DNA from: Anaeramoeba flamelloides
Lineage: Eukaryota; Metamonada; Anaeramoebidae
Length of the DNA: 64,000 nucleotides
NCBI GenBank assembly: GCA_027625915.1
Contig: JANTQA010000023.1
Coordinates: 16,864,001-16,928,000, forward strand
Direction: 5' to 3'
The notes under the pieces are model-generated. The model was not told where the DNA came from. It searched no databases and saw nothing but the letters and a program-made list of their open reading frames with translations. Below are positions 47,769-59,353 of the stretch, piece by piece. The translations under genes and the position numbers were made by a program. Positions within the stretch are counted from its first letter, which is position 1. The number at the start of each line of letters is the position of its first letter.

Positions 47769-48445
47769 CAGTAGCCAAGGTAGGTATTTAAAATTAAAAA
47801 AAGCAAGCCAGTAAGAAAGATAAGTTTAGTTGCAAACATGAAGAAGAGATAGCTAAAAAAATTTTGTTTCATAGGCAGTTTGTATCTAAATTTATTCATA
47901 TTGGCCATTATGATCAAAGCAAGATAAATAATTACAAAAGCTGTGTCAACTACGACCCAAAACAGTAAAGCCGACTTCGAGTCATATTGAAAAACAAACA
48001 AATGCTCTTTCATAAAAAAATAAACCAGCTGCACGGCTAAATAAATAAAGGAGACAAGAATTGAAAAAGATAGTGTTTTCTTGATTGCATCATGCATCGA
48101 TAACGAATTGCCAAAGATCATAAACAAAAGTAAAGAAACTTCACAAAAGAAGATAAATGAACTGCACAGCGAACTCAGTAATGGGATGCTACGGTTTTTT
48201 TCGGTCTCTAAACTAGACAAGATCGAAACCGTAATGTCTAAAACTGCGATCAAATAGATTGAAAAATAAAAGATTTTGATAATCTTCGTTTTACGGATTG
48301 TAAATTGTGTGAGGTGCGATCGCAATTTGAACAACAAATAGAGAAGAAAAATACTATTAATAACAAGTGTCTGAATCGGAAACATAAAATAGGAGCCCAC
48401 TTCATAAGTTACAAGCTTCTTGCACCATGTAACTTGATAAACCAT
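47769..48445 (-). CDS. TPRA1: TPRA1-like seven-helix membrane protein, main exon
   Basis: Multipass membrane protein resembling transmembrane protein adipocyte-associated 1 (GPR175/TPRA40), a 7TM family of unclear signalling role. Starts MVYQVTWCKKLVTYEVGSYF, and hydrophobic segments follow in the family's order. The match to the animal protein includes the first helix followed by a basic loop (LLYLLFKLRSHLTQFTIRKT), the central FFCEVSLLLFMIFG block, and the KLPMKQNFFSYLFFMFATKL block equivalent to animal LPSRRSFYVYAGILAL. The frame runs into a donor (CTACTG/GTAAGT, phase 2) at 47768, so the last one or two helices and the cytoplasmic tail are in exons I could not locate. The family call comes from alignment by eye. 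Confidence 0.72.
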
Positions 48446-49134
48446 GTTGAGAAAAAATACTTTGGGGAAGGATTGGTTGAGAAAAATAATTATTTTTGCC
48501 GATTGATCATGAAATTGATTTCTTTCGATTATTTATTAAAGGTGTAGTGTGTGTTTCTTTTTGGATTTCTAATTGCTTTGAACGTTTTGTTAAAAAAAGA
48601 TACACATTAAATTTGAATAGTTTTTGTTTCAAATATTTAAGGTCTCTCAATAATCAATAGAATCGTGTAGGGTAAGCTCCAAACAATGAAGAATTATATT
48701 CTTAACAAGTTTAGATCCAGAAGAACAAAAATACGAACTCTTAGAATTTCTTAATTTTACTGGATCGAGATCCGAAATAGTAAATCAGGATCTAAAAACC
48801 ACAACCCAACCCTTATTCTCCTAAATAAAGTTTAAAAATATTTTCCCAATACAAACCTTTGAAAAAAAACAATCTTATAAAAAAGATGGCTTAAGTACCA
48901 ACTTGTAATTAAGAATATCATCAAGTAACATTTAAAATTCTTAAAAATTTAAAAAATAATAGTTCTTTGTGATCTGGTTATCATAAAGTGCATCAAAGCA
49001 TAATACTTTGACCCACATACTACTGATAATGGCATTTTTTTACAATTATTTTTTTAAGAACCCCTTGGAAAGTTTAGTAGAACATAAAATTATTTACCTG
49101 TTAGATTATGCGAATGTTTAATAAAAAAAAAATA

Positions 49135-49392
49135 ATACTATTATTTTTTTATTATAAAATGAAAATTTTTACCTCACTTTCCAAATTATTTTTCGAGTTT
49201 ATAAGTCGAAAGAAAATCCAAAGATCTTTACAAAACCGTTTAGAAATGATATTTTTAAACAACAAATTAAACTTCCTTAGATAATTCCAAGACAAAATTT
49301 TTAACTCTTCTAATTTGATTGTAACAGTTATAATTAATATTCATTTTGGAAATTGAAATAAAAATTTTCATTTATTAATGAGAAAATACTGT
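49135..49392 (-). mobile_element. 260-bp inverted-repeat element, copy 2
   Basis: Reverse complement aligns along its whole length with 39240-39504: ATGAAAATTTTTATTTCAAT, AATTAGAAGAGTTAAAAATT, AAAATATCATTTCTAAACGG, AAAGATCTTTGGATTTTCTT. About 80% identical by eye. Confidence 0.72.
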
Positions 49393-49484
49393 TAGTGAAA
49401 GAAAAAAAAAATTTTCAGTAAAAAAACCGAATTATAATCTGTAAATTACCTTTTTATTAAGGATTTGGACTAAAACTAGATTGA

Positions 49485-50265
49485 AAAAAAATATTATTTT
49501 GGAAATTCCAAAAATAGAAATCATTTTTTGTATATTTTTATTTATTTTGCTTTTTTGTTTTGTTTTACAAATGCTTAGCAAATTATTTTCTATTTAAAGA
49601 TCAATTATAACTTTGTAAAAATATACTATTTTAAAGCCACTGGAAGTGAAAATCATTGAAAAATAATCATATCAATATATACTGGTATTCGAATTCTAAA
49701 TGGGAAATAATTTTCACTTCAGTTACCATATTTTTCTTTTATAAATTGAGATCTCAAAGAAGTCAGTTGGGGTTTGTGGTTCCACTGTAAAAAGGAAATT
49801 GAATATGAAGTGGAAATTTTTTCTGTTTTTAATTCTAATACCAGTATTGGATTTTTTTCAAAACTTTAATTGATTAGCATAATGTACATTATTCTTTTTT
49901 CTCAATTGTGATCCTAAGAATTTTTCTTTTACAATTTTAAAGTTAAGGGACTATTTTCTATTTTTTTTTTTTTTTTTGAGCAATTTCTAAATAAGGATTT
50001 CTTATATAAAAATATATTTATTATTGAAAATAAACAGGGTTTTTGAAATCTAAGTAATTGACAAAAAATTTTCTAGATCTCTATTAAAATTATGTAAAAA
50101 AATTTAATAGAGATTAGTCCCTTAATATATTATATTGATTAGATATGTTTCAGACCAATATTAACTATTTTCTCATGTATATTATTTGTATTAGTTCTTT
50201 TTTATAACAAAAGTTAATTTTAAAATAATAATTGAATTTTGATAATTTTTTTACACTTGTTTATA
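49485..50265 (+). mobile_element. 700-bp TIR element, diverged copy, split by an insertion
   Basis: Shares GGAAATTCCAAAAATAGAAA, AAAGATCAATTATAACTTTG, the TCTAATACCAGTATTGG region and, after the insertion, ATTGATTAGATATGTTTCAG with the 42349 copy. The termini are no longer clear. It is the oldest copy of the family. Confidence 0.55.
49943..50125 (+). mobile_element. TTAA-flanked GGGACTA element, copy 3, nested
   Basis: Starts TTAAGGGACTATTTTC and ends GAGATTAGTCCCTTAA, 183 bp including the TTAA flanks. It interrupts the diverged 700-bp element between the equivalents of CAATTTTTAAG and TCTATTGATTA. Confidence 0.85.
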
Positions 50266-51595
50266 GAAAGAATGTTTATTTGAGTGAATTTTAAATAGTT
50301 TTCTTGAAAATTTTTATCTTTTTTTTTTTGTTTTTTTTTTATCAATTTAAATTATTTCAGACTGTTTGACTTACCTATTTTTTACCATTATATTTATTCT
50401 TTATTTTTCTCATTTTCAAATAGTTCTTCAGATAATTTACAACCTTGAGAAAAAAAGTTTTTGAATAATAATTTACTTTTAATGTATTTTAATACTTTTT
50501 TTCTTAATAGATTTTTTTTCCAATGTTGGTTTTCTACTTCAATGTTTATTTTGTTAATTTGAATTTTTTTTTCTCATTTAACTCTATTTTTATTACAAAT
50601 TTTTAATTTTAGTATAAATTATCCTTTTTCCTATTTCAACAAAATCCTTCAAATTGATTGATTTAAAAATTAAATACTTGATTTTTGTTTTGTTAGTAAA
50701 AATAAGCAGAAATTCTATTTTCAGCAAATTCATATCTGTTGTATAATTAGATCCTTAGATATAACTCATTATATTTAATTTGAATTATTTTGATATAAGT
50801 TAAGATCAACTCCTTCTTATTAATATCTAGAATTCGTGACTATGAAAAATTTCTAAATTTTCTATTTTTTGTAGTAAATCTTAATGAATAATTTATTTTT
50901 TAAAATTGTCTTATTTCAAAATGAGTAACCGAATAACAAAACTAATAATACAGTTAATTGTTTTTAGAAGCTTGTTTAAATAAAACTATCCCTTAAAATA
51001 AAAAAACTACAGTGATCAAAATAATGCGTTCATAACAACAATAATCCGTGTTTTAAAATATTAATCCATACTTTTTTTTCTTCTTGTTCCAATGTAACAT
51101 CCAATTTACCATCCATTATTATACCTAAATTCAAATCAATTTTGAAAGTAAATCCCTTGTTATTTTTAGTAAAATTTTAATTATTAATGTAATTTGTCAA
51201 AAATTTTTCATAATATTCTAGATTTTTTTGAAATATATTTGTTTTATTGATTGATTAAAAATTTATGAAAAATTTAACTCAATGTCTTAAAATAATTTTC
51301 CAATTTGATCCTTCGTTTTTAGAATCTCTTTTTAAATATTAGAACTTTAAAAAACCAATACCATATTTAGTTAGGGTTTATTGTTGGTTTCTTTGATTAG
51401 GTTGATGTATAGGCCTTCTATAACAAAAATGAAACAGCTTTTTATTTTGAAACATGATTAAAACTTTTCTGCTAGGATAATTTTGACAACCCATTTTAAA
51501 TCTTTTTATTTCAAAGAAAAGAGAAAAGAAGCAATCCAGTGTATTTTGGTTTTGACAAAAATAGAAAGTTAAAATATTAAAACATCCAGAATTAG

Positions 51596-52774
51596 ATGAT
51601 TAAAAAATTTCATTTTTTTCTAAAAATGATTAATTCATTTATGACAAGTATAGATCCACAAAAGCAAATTGAAGAGATCCGAAATTCAATATCAAAGTCA
51701 GAACAGCAATTTGACAATTGGGTGAGAGAAGAAAGCCAAAAGATTGAAAATTTAAAAAAAGAAGGAATGTCTTTACCAAAAGAGGGCAAAAGTATGAATT
51801 TAATTCAACACCTTTGTTTTTTGTGAATGTTTTTAACAAACCTATTTCTTTTTTTTCAAACCAAATCACCTCTATTGCCTAACCGTTAAAAATTAAAATT
51901 AAAAAAAAAATTGATCTTTTCCAATAGAAAAAATCCAGCAATTAAAAAAGCAAGAAGAAGAATTGAAAATCGAAAAAAAGAGTATTAACAAAGGTATGTG
52001 TATTCGTTTATTTGTATTTGTGTTTGAATACAAAATACCTGACCATGATTTTGATTAAACTTTGTATCTTTACATAATTGAAAAACAAAACACCAAAAAC
52101 ACAAAACACCACAAAAAAAAAACAAAAAATAAACCAAAGAAAATAAGGAAATCCAACAAACAAAAGAAGAAATAAACAAACTCACAAAAACAAAAACTGA
52201 AAAATTGAAACAAAACATTGAATTGAATGAAAATATTCAAAAACAAAGAACAATTCTCCAAGAAAGAAAAATTGGTAAAATCTTTTTCTTTCTTTTTTTT
52301 TCTTATTTATTTTTGTTAATTCCATTCCCTTTCACTCACCTTGAAGAATCTTATTTAGTCTAACCTTCTCTCATCTGATCGGTTCTGTTTGGTTCTGATC
52401 GATTCTGATCTTTTCAAAACTGAAAACAAATTTTCTTTTTCATTCCAATAGTAATCCAAAATAAAGAACAAATCCAACAATTAAAAGAAAAAGAATTACA
52501 AGACACATTAGACAAATACCAAACTTGGCTAGGCCTGAATTTTAAAAGAATGAACGGCAATAAACTCAGGATCATTTTGACACAAATTGATCCACAAGAC
52601 CATTCGAGAGAATTTTATTTTACAGTCCGAATTGATCGTACGTCTCGTTATATTGTCGAGGAATGCGATCCTATTTTACCATCTTTAAAAGAATTGGTCA
52701 ATAATTTGAATAAAACAAATGATTTTTCATTATTTGTTCGTAAAATGAGAAAAAAATTTAAAGAAACTTGTTAG
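51596..52774 (+). CDS. SPC25: Kinetochore protein Spc25 (Ndc80 complex), four exons
   Basis: Spc25 pairs with Spc24 in the Ndc80 complex and anchors it to the inner kinetochore. Exons: 51596 (or ATG 51626)-51791, 51928-51993, 52140-52274 and 52452-52774. Introns are 136, 146 and 177 bp, GT-AG, and all phases agree. The N-terminal two thirds is coiled coil (QIEEIRNSISKSEQQFDNWV, KQRTILQERKI, QIQQLKEKELQDTLDKYQTW). The C-terminal globular RWD-like domain is diagnostic: WLGLNFKRMNGNKLRIILTQ, IDPQDHSREFYFTVRID, YIVEECDPILPSL, NNLNKTNDFSLFVRKMRKKF. This aligns with human LGLEIRKIYGEKLQFIFTNI and NNFSAFLANVRKAF. It is the only plus-strand host gene here. The start codon is the main uncertainty; 51626 (MINSFMTSIDPQKQ) looks the better start. 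Confidence 0.92.
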
Positions 52775-52848
52775 ATTCTAAAAATTGAACACTTTCACTC
52801 TTTAATTTTTGTCTTTTTGGGATTTTTTAAAAAATAAATAAAAAAGAC

Positions 52849-52888
<40 letters not shown>

Positions 52889-55325
52889 GAAGAAATCAAA
52901 AAATTGCATTATTTTATATTTCTTTATTAAGAGTCTTACAATTTGGTTGTAAAAAAATTATAGAAAATTTTTTTTTTTTTAGTAATTTTTAGGGTGTCTA
53001 ATACCAATCAAAAAACAAACCAACATTTAGCCAAGATTGATCTCAAAAAATCAACAATAAAAAACGAAGACATGTTCAGAAAAAAGTGTCAAAGAGTGAC
53101 ACTCAATTTCCAATTAGAATGGCTGTGAATTACAATTTTGAAAACAAATATGACAGTTTTGAAATTTTGCTCTTTGGCGCTTTTTGAGATCTTGGAAGAA
53201 AATTATTTTAGTTTTTTTCCATTTTTCTCAAATCAGTTATTTTTATTGATAAGAATAAGATATATTCCTTACTTTGTCAAATTTAGAGCGTTACAAAACA
53301 ACCAAAAATTAGATTAAACTGGATTAAACTGTTTTTATACTGAAAGAAAACAGTTTGATTTCAAATCGAAGAAATTTAGGTATTTGTAAATATCAAACAA
53401 AAATGATCAATTTTTTTTTTGAAATAAATTTTTTGAGATAATTCTTTGGAAATTTTTTTTTAGCTAATTTTTAACCATACGAAATCTTATGTAATTTTGG
53501 TTTTTTTGTTAAGTCGATTTTTTTGTCCTTGAGAATCTTATTTTTTTTTTAATTATTAAATTTAATATAATAGAATACATGAAGTTTTTTTTTTGCTTTT
53601 AAAAATTTTTATTTATAGAATCCTTTAATTTTTTTTTTCGTTATTTTGTATTTTTTCATTGAAGATCCTGTGAATTTTTTTATTTTTTCATATTTGAGTT
53701 TTTTCAACTAAAGAAGTGCAATTTCCCAATGTCCTTTTTCTTTTCATGATCCACCCCCTTGAGCTTCCAGCAATTTTAGTATAAGTTGCAATACTTTAAA
53801 AAGTTTGTAAAAAATAAATAAACGGTTAAAAAATTGCCTTTTTGAACCAATATTAAAATTCATACCAAGTTGAAGATTGAATACCCAAGAACGAAAATTC
53901 CAACTCGTCACACATTTACAAGATACTTATTATTTTCAAATTTCACATTTAGTTAACTTTATGGAAATCTTAATTTTTTTCAAATTTTTTAATATTGATA
54001 TACTTGAGTAAGTTTAGAACTAGTTGTATTTTATATATAAAAAAATAGAAAAAAAAAACAAGATGAGAAAAATAATATCATTAAGAAAAAACTGATAAAT
54101 ATATTTATTATTATTTTATCATTTTTTTTAATCTTTAGAGTATTATGGTAAAAAAATTATTTTTTCTCAAAATTATCTTTTTTTTTTTTTTTTCGGATTA
54201 TTATTATTATTATTATTATTATCATTTAAACTGTTTTAACTAAACTCTGTTTCAGTCAAAGGGGCCCAACGTTTTTTTCAAATATCAATTATTTTATATA
54301 ATTGACCTTTGAAGAACAAATAAGAAATAAACAGAATAATAAACATCAAAGAATTGTTGATATATGTCTGAAAGAAAACTAATTAATCAATGGATTTTCT
54401 TAAAAATTGAAAAACTCAAATTCTTAGGGACCTATTGAGAAAAACAAGGATGCTCGTTTTGAACTTCTACTGGTATTTGAATAATAAATATCAAACATTT
54501 TTCACTTTTTTTTCTATACTTTCTTTTAGAAATTAAGCACCCAAACGAAGTTTGTTGGTATTTGTGGTCTCTATTTGAAAAAGGAAATGAAAATGAAGTG
54601 AAATTTTTCACATTTATTAAACAAATATCAAGATCAAAGATCGAATAGAATTGCAATAGAAATCAATATAATTTATCAACAATATTTACATGATTTCAAT
54701 AACCTTAGAATAACACCACTTTACCAAGTGACTATTGATCTTGCAATAAAAAATTTTTTTGAAACTGAATGACGTTTTAAAAAAAAAATCGAAAAAAAAA
54801 AACAGAAATGTGAAAAAATGATTTAAATTTTGAAAATTTCCAAAATAAAATTTTTCTTCTAATATCTATACAAACCCTTTAAACACATGTATTATACCAT
54901 TACAACTGGACTCCTTTGACTGAAAAATAGTTTATGTTAAAATTTTTGAATTTTCGTTTAGCTTATAACAATTCAAAATAAAAGGAATTATTCCCAACAC
55001 AGAATCATCTGAAGAGAAATGGGATAATAAATTGATCAAAATTTTAAGAAAATGCTTAAAGATTAAAAATATTTATTTTATTTATTGGAAGAGCTTTTTA
55101 TTAAAGATTAACTTTTTAATTATTGGAAAAAATTAAAAATAATCAAAATGATAAATAAAAAATAGAAAAAGAAAAAAGAAAAAAGAAAAAAGAAAAAGGA
55201 AGATAAAAGAAGTTTTTATAAATAAAGAAAGAATAGCCAAATAAAGAATTATTCAAAAATTATCCCTCATATTATTTTCTAATATATTTTATATTACCTT
55301 TAAAGAAAACAATAAACAGTGTTTA
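52775..55325. other. Spacer downstream of Spc25, tail-to-tail with the NQO1-like gene
   Basis: Holds a poly-T run of about 35 near 52853-52887, a TTA microsatellite (54199-54222) and a 700-bp TIR element (54241-54934). No gene seen. Both flanking genes end here, so only 3' signals are expected. Confidence 0.6.
54241..54934 (-). mobile_element. 700-bp TIR element, copy 2
   Basis: Plus-strand ends TAAACTCTGTTTCAGTCAAA and CTTTGACTGAAAAATAGTTT. Reverse complement matches 42349-43053 along its whole length, more than 90% by eye. TA sits at both ends. No ORF. Confidence 0.88.
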
Positions 55326-56963
55326 TTATTTCTTCTTCTTTCTTTTCTTCTTTCTTTTCTTCTTCCTTCGAATTTTTCTTTCAAAATCTTTTCCCAAAAT
55401 TTGAAAATTAGTGATTTTGCCAGATTTAAGTTCACCTCTTCCATTGTCTTCATAGTCTTCAATTTTATTAAATTGGATTGGCTCTTCATTATGAATATTT
55501 GCCAATCTTCTTTTCCAAGATTTTAAATAATTTATTCTTTTCTCTTCAGAATGTGCAACAGCCCAAAAATACTCTGGGGACAAAGCTTGGAACCCACAAA
55601 AATAAATTAAACCATGAATTAGTGGATACAAAATTTGTGATGCGTTACCCATTAGCCCTCTAGTTAAATACACCCCATCAAGACCACCCGTTGTAACCGA
55701 AATTAAGCATTTCTTCCCAGTAAATACCCCTTTATCATATAATCTTGGGAAATAATATGCAAAGGGAACAGTAAACACACTAATTTGAAATGAAAAAAAA
55801 TTTTAGAAAATATAAAATAAGAAATATAAAAAAATAAGAATTAAATTATATTCGATTCACTCTCAAAAAAAAATTTAAAACAAAAAACTTTTGTAATAAA
55901 AAAAACTATTTTGAAAAGAACATTTCGGCTTAGTTATTTAAAGAATGGGTGCAAATTAAGTAGAATTTATTATTATAAAAAAAAAAAAATGGAGGAAAAA
56001 AAATAGGTAAAATAATATCAATTGGGTGATCAAATTAAAAAAACTGCAGTTCGTTTTTCCAGAATTTAAAAGAATGGTCTAAAATTTAAAAGAGTGGTAA
56101 AATAAAAGGTTTTATTCAATTCTTTTGAATTCTCAGAAAAGCTAACATACTTTGAATGAAGCAATGTTTTCAAAAAACCTTTTTCCCAAAAAATGATCAT
56201 TAAACATTCTTTGTAATTTTTTTCAACACAGAAATCGTAAAAATCACAAAAAGAAACAGAGGCTCAATTTTAAAAACAAAAAATCCTAAATTTTTGATTT
56301 TTTTTTCAGTTATTTGGTTATTTTTCTTATTGAAAAAATATTGACTAACAAGTATTTAACTTTACAAAATAAAGTCTAAAAACAGGTGTATCGTTCATTA
56401 ACTCCAAAGACATTGATTCCAAATAAATCCACCTCACAAAAATTAAAATAAATCAAAAAAAATAGTTGTATTGTTAATCAATAAAATTCAAAAGTTGGTG
56501 TTTTTTTTTTTTAAAGATGAAAAAATAATTACCGATCAAAATACCCTTTCATAATAGCAGGAACCTAATTAAATTTGAATAAGTTGAGAGAGAGAAAAAT
56601 TAATTGAAATTCAAAAAATAAAATTTAATAGCAAATTTTAAAAAGAAAAAATATCAAAAAAAAAAAAATTGTAAAAAAAAAAATTTTTACTGTAAACCAC
56701 CATAATGGAAATTGAAAAATAATTAAATCAGCCCATTCAATTTTTTCATGTTCTTCAAGGATGTCTTGTGTTAATTTTCCTTTTTTTTGTTCCATTTGAT
56801 AAACCAATTTTTCATTATTGGAAATTTCTGTGAAATCATTACGATCTGCAATTGCTTTAAAATTCATTTCATATAAATCTGATACTTTGACTTCATATCC
56901 AAGTTCTTCAAACACTTCAACTGCTGTGTTTTTTAAAGCAGAATTAAAAGATTTTGGTTCAGG
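55326..56963 (-). CDS. NQO1: NQO1-like NAD(P)H:quinone oxidoreductase, first exon not found
   Basis: Flavodoxin-fold FAD/FMN quinone reductase (two-electron reduction of quinones with NAD(P)H), usually cytosolic. Exons 56963-56691, 56564-56533 (32 nt) and 55779-55326, joined in phase through GT-AG introns of 126 and 753 bp. First visible exon: PEPKSFNSALKNTAVEVFEE, then the family motif SDLYEMNFKAIADRNDF and the FMN-fold strand ADLIIFQFPLWWF. The 32-nt exon supplies VPAIMKGYFDR, and the third continues VFTVPFAYYFPRLYDKGVF, ISVTTGG, then LIYFCGFQALSPEYFWA and SWKRRLANI. All match animal NQO1. The initial exon (expected Met, a hydrophobic strand, then Tyr-Ala-His) was not found upstream. The protein ends in a run of Arg/Lys (RRKKKRKKKRKKKK), unusual for the family. 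Confidence 0.9.
56533..56564 (-). CDS. 32-nt micro-exon of the NQO1-like gene
   Basis: Bounded by acceptor TTTAATTAG and donor CG/GTAATT. Codes for VPAIMKGYFD plus two bases of Arg. It is needed to keep both phase and the conserved GVPAILKGWFERV region. Confidence 0.88.
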
Positions 56964-57930
56964 CTAATGGTTAGTTTTTAAAAGGTTGATTTAAATGGAA
57001 TTTAATAATAAAAAGATAAACAAAACATAAAAAAACAATTAAATTTATATTAAATACTTTGAAAATACATAAAAATATAGATTCAGAAAATTAAAGTTTT
57101 ATTCTTTTTGTTCTCTTTGGTTATAAACCACAAAAAGATCTTGAAAAAATTGTATCTTTTAATCGTGGAATTTAATTTTTAATTGGAAGAAAATTTTTCA
57201 TTTCATTTTTTAATATTTTGATTCAAATGTGTTCTGCACGTAGGAATTCACTGGAAAATGGTTTATATTAGATTTATAATAGAAATGACTTTTTCAATCA
57301 AAAAATAGAAAATTCTTTTGATAAAGATCTTGAACAATGTAAAGAAAATGAAATGATAATCGCTTCCTCTTTAAAATTCAAATCCAGTATTCACTAAATA
57401 TTGATTTTTCAAATGAGTTTTGTTGGATCAGATATTTTATATTCGAGGTTTTGATTATAACATGAATTATCACGATATTGAACAATTAATTCGCGATAAT
57501 ATTAAAAAAATCGCGATTAGTCTGACTTTATCACTAAAAATCATAAAAACGCGATATTCCACATTATCACGTTATTACAACCATTCCGACCCTACCATGA
57601 AATCTATGATAAACAGAAAATTCATTTTCTGATATCATACTTTTCTTTTTTTATGACAGGATTTTATGGTTATGTGATAACCTATTACAAACCGTGAAAT
57701 TTTATAATAGAACAAAAATTTCCCATATAGAAAATACTAAAATTTGAATTTTTCACTACAAGCCTTCTGAATGATAAATAATTTAGAAAAATTTTCAGGT
57801 TTTTGGTGGTTTTTGTGGAACTTAATTCCTAAACACCTTAAAATCAAAAGTCAAGACCATTTTAAAGAAACCATCAAATTCGATCTTCGATCTTTGTTTG
57901 TTTGTTTTGAATTTTTGGATTTATTTCAAA
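56964..57930. other. Spacer left of the LINE insertion
   Basis: Contains a fragment of the CGCGATAAT family (57431-57640). The first exon of the NQO1-like gene might lie here or beyond the LINE. No other gene recognised; the open frame from 57771 is host flank running by chance into the LINE. Confidence 0.5.
57431..57640 (-). mobile_element. CGCGATAAT-motif element, fragment
   Basis: Starts CGAGGTTTTGATTATAACAT, the reverse complement of the sequence near 45365-45395 of the long copy. Contains TTCGCGATAATATT and ATCGCGATTAGTCTGACTTT, and ends in ACCATTCCGACCCTACCATG, which is inverted near 62400. Confidence 0.6.
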
Positions 57931-57946
57931 AACAACAAGATTTTTT
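57931..57946 (+). repeat. Target-site duplication of the LINE, left
   Basis: AACAACAAGATTTTTT, repeated exactly at 62245-62260 after the element's poly-A. Confidence 0.88.
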
Positions 57947-58010
57947 ATTATTATTAATAAGGATGATAAGAATACTACTACTACTACGACTACTACTACT
58001 TATAATAATG

Positions 58011-58070
<60 letters not shown>

Positions 58071-58543
58071 CTAATGAAATTAATATTAATGATATTAATA
58101 TTAATGATATTGAAAAACCTCAAATTTCTGAAAACGAAGACCCAGAAATTTCCTTAAAGAATGATAATATCGAAAATTCTTCTGACAATCCAACAGAAGA
58201 AACTCAATTTATTGATAATAAAAATAAAAAAAGAAAGGATTCTAACAATATTAATATCAATAATGAACATTTTATGGAGAATGAAAATGAAAATGAAACT
58301 GAAAAAGAAAAAGAAAAAGAAAAGGAAAATGAAAATGAAAATAAAAATGAAAATGAAAATAAAAATTTATTATTAAAAACAAAGGGTACAAATCAAACTA
58401 TCTTAAACTTCAAGACAGTACCTTCTAAAAAATGTAAAGGAACAACTTTAAATAAAACACAATGTCAAAAATTAACAAAAAACCAAGATGGTTTCTGTGA
58501 TGTACATAGAACCCAAGCAGAATCACTAAATGATCAATATTGA
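57947..58543 (+). pseudogene. LINE ORF1-like protein: poly-Asn, charged repeats, Cys-His motif
   Basis: One frame runs from the element's first base: KDDKNTTTTTTTTYNNDN, a long poly-Asn from (AAT)n, a charged (EN/EK)n section, then a compact motif KKCKGTTLNKTQC..LTKNQDGFCDVH. The Cys-x8-Cys-x10-Cys-x2-His spacing looks like the small zinc-binding modules (C.G.T..G..C......YC..H) seen in many viral and eukaryotic proteins. The frame ends in TGA at 58541 but continues open in the same frame to 58900 (IDHLVKLVKELTLNNHPI), so one mutated stop may split ORF1. Zinc binding is inferred. Confidence 0.6.
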
Positions 58544-59353
58544 ATTGATCATTTAGTTAAATTAGTAAAAGAATTGACTTTGAATAATCATCCAATTTTA
58601 GAGGATGAAATAAATCTTTTTATAAATAACTCAAGAAATTGTTTCCACAAAAATAATAATAATAACATTTTTTTAAAATATTCTTTTACTAATTTCAAAA
58701 ACCCTTTTCAAAGTCCAATTATTCTTCATCTAAAAATTCCAAACAAAAATAAGGAAAATCAAACAAATTTTATAATTTTAAAATTAATATTAATAATATT
58801 TAATGAATTTATAAATTGGAAAATAACAAGCATTAATTTCCCTCAATTTATTTATTGGTTTAAAAAAATCATTCAACTATACTTATCAAAACTCAATTAA
58901 CGATTATAATTATATTAATAAAAAATAAAATAATTATTTTAGAAAATTTTTTTTTCAAATTTTTTAGAAATAAACAAAAAGATGTCGAAATAAAAGACAA
59001 AATTTATTATTATTATCCACATAAAAATAATTGTAAATCTGAACAAAAATTACAAAAAGTAGGACTTTTAAATCAAATAATTTTTAAACAAAAATTTATA
59101 AAAAATTTTACAAGTTTTTTAAATTAATTAATAAATATCCTATATTAAGGTTAATAAAAAGGGGGGGTTAATAAAATTATAATATGGGATAAATATGAAA
59201 ATATTCTAAAAATTATTAAAACAATAAGAAATCACAATAACACTATTCCAAAAGATATGACAATTTTCACATTTAATAAAAAATAAAAAATTAATTCCAA
59301 GATTCAATGGAAATAATAATACTATTAATAATAATAAAATTTTAAATTTAAAA

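Larger units (their letters stand above)
48446..51595. other. 3.1-kb divergent spacer (TPRA1-like / Spc25) with nested elements
   Basis: Lies between divergently transcribed genes, so both promoters should be here. It holds an inverted copy of the 260-bp element (49135-49392), a diverged 700-bp element (49485-50265) and the GGGACTA element inside it (49943-50125). A short minus-strand ATG frame ending at a GTATGG donor (51116-51072, MDGKLDVTLEQEEKK) could be a leader exon but is unsupported. Confidence 0.55.

Noticed and set aside
51072-51116. Possible leader exon MDGKLDVTLEQEEKK on the minus strand
   Set aside because: It has an ATG and a GTATGG donor, but no acceptor in the TPRA1-like exon gives a matching phase. 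Too short to support.
57771-58157. 128-codon frame starting MINNLEKFSGFWW
   Set aside because: It crosses the 5' end of the LINE at 57947, and the second half is (AAT)n read in another frame. It joins host flank and element by chance.
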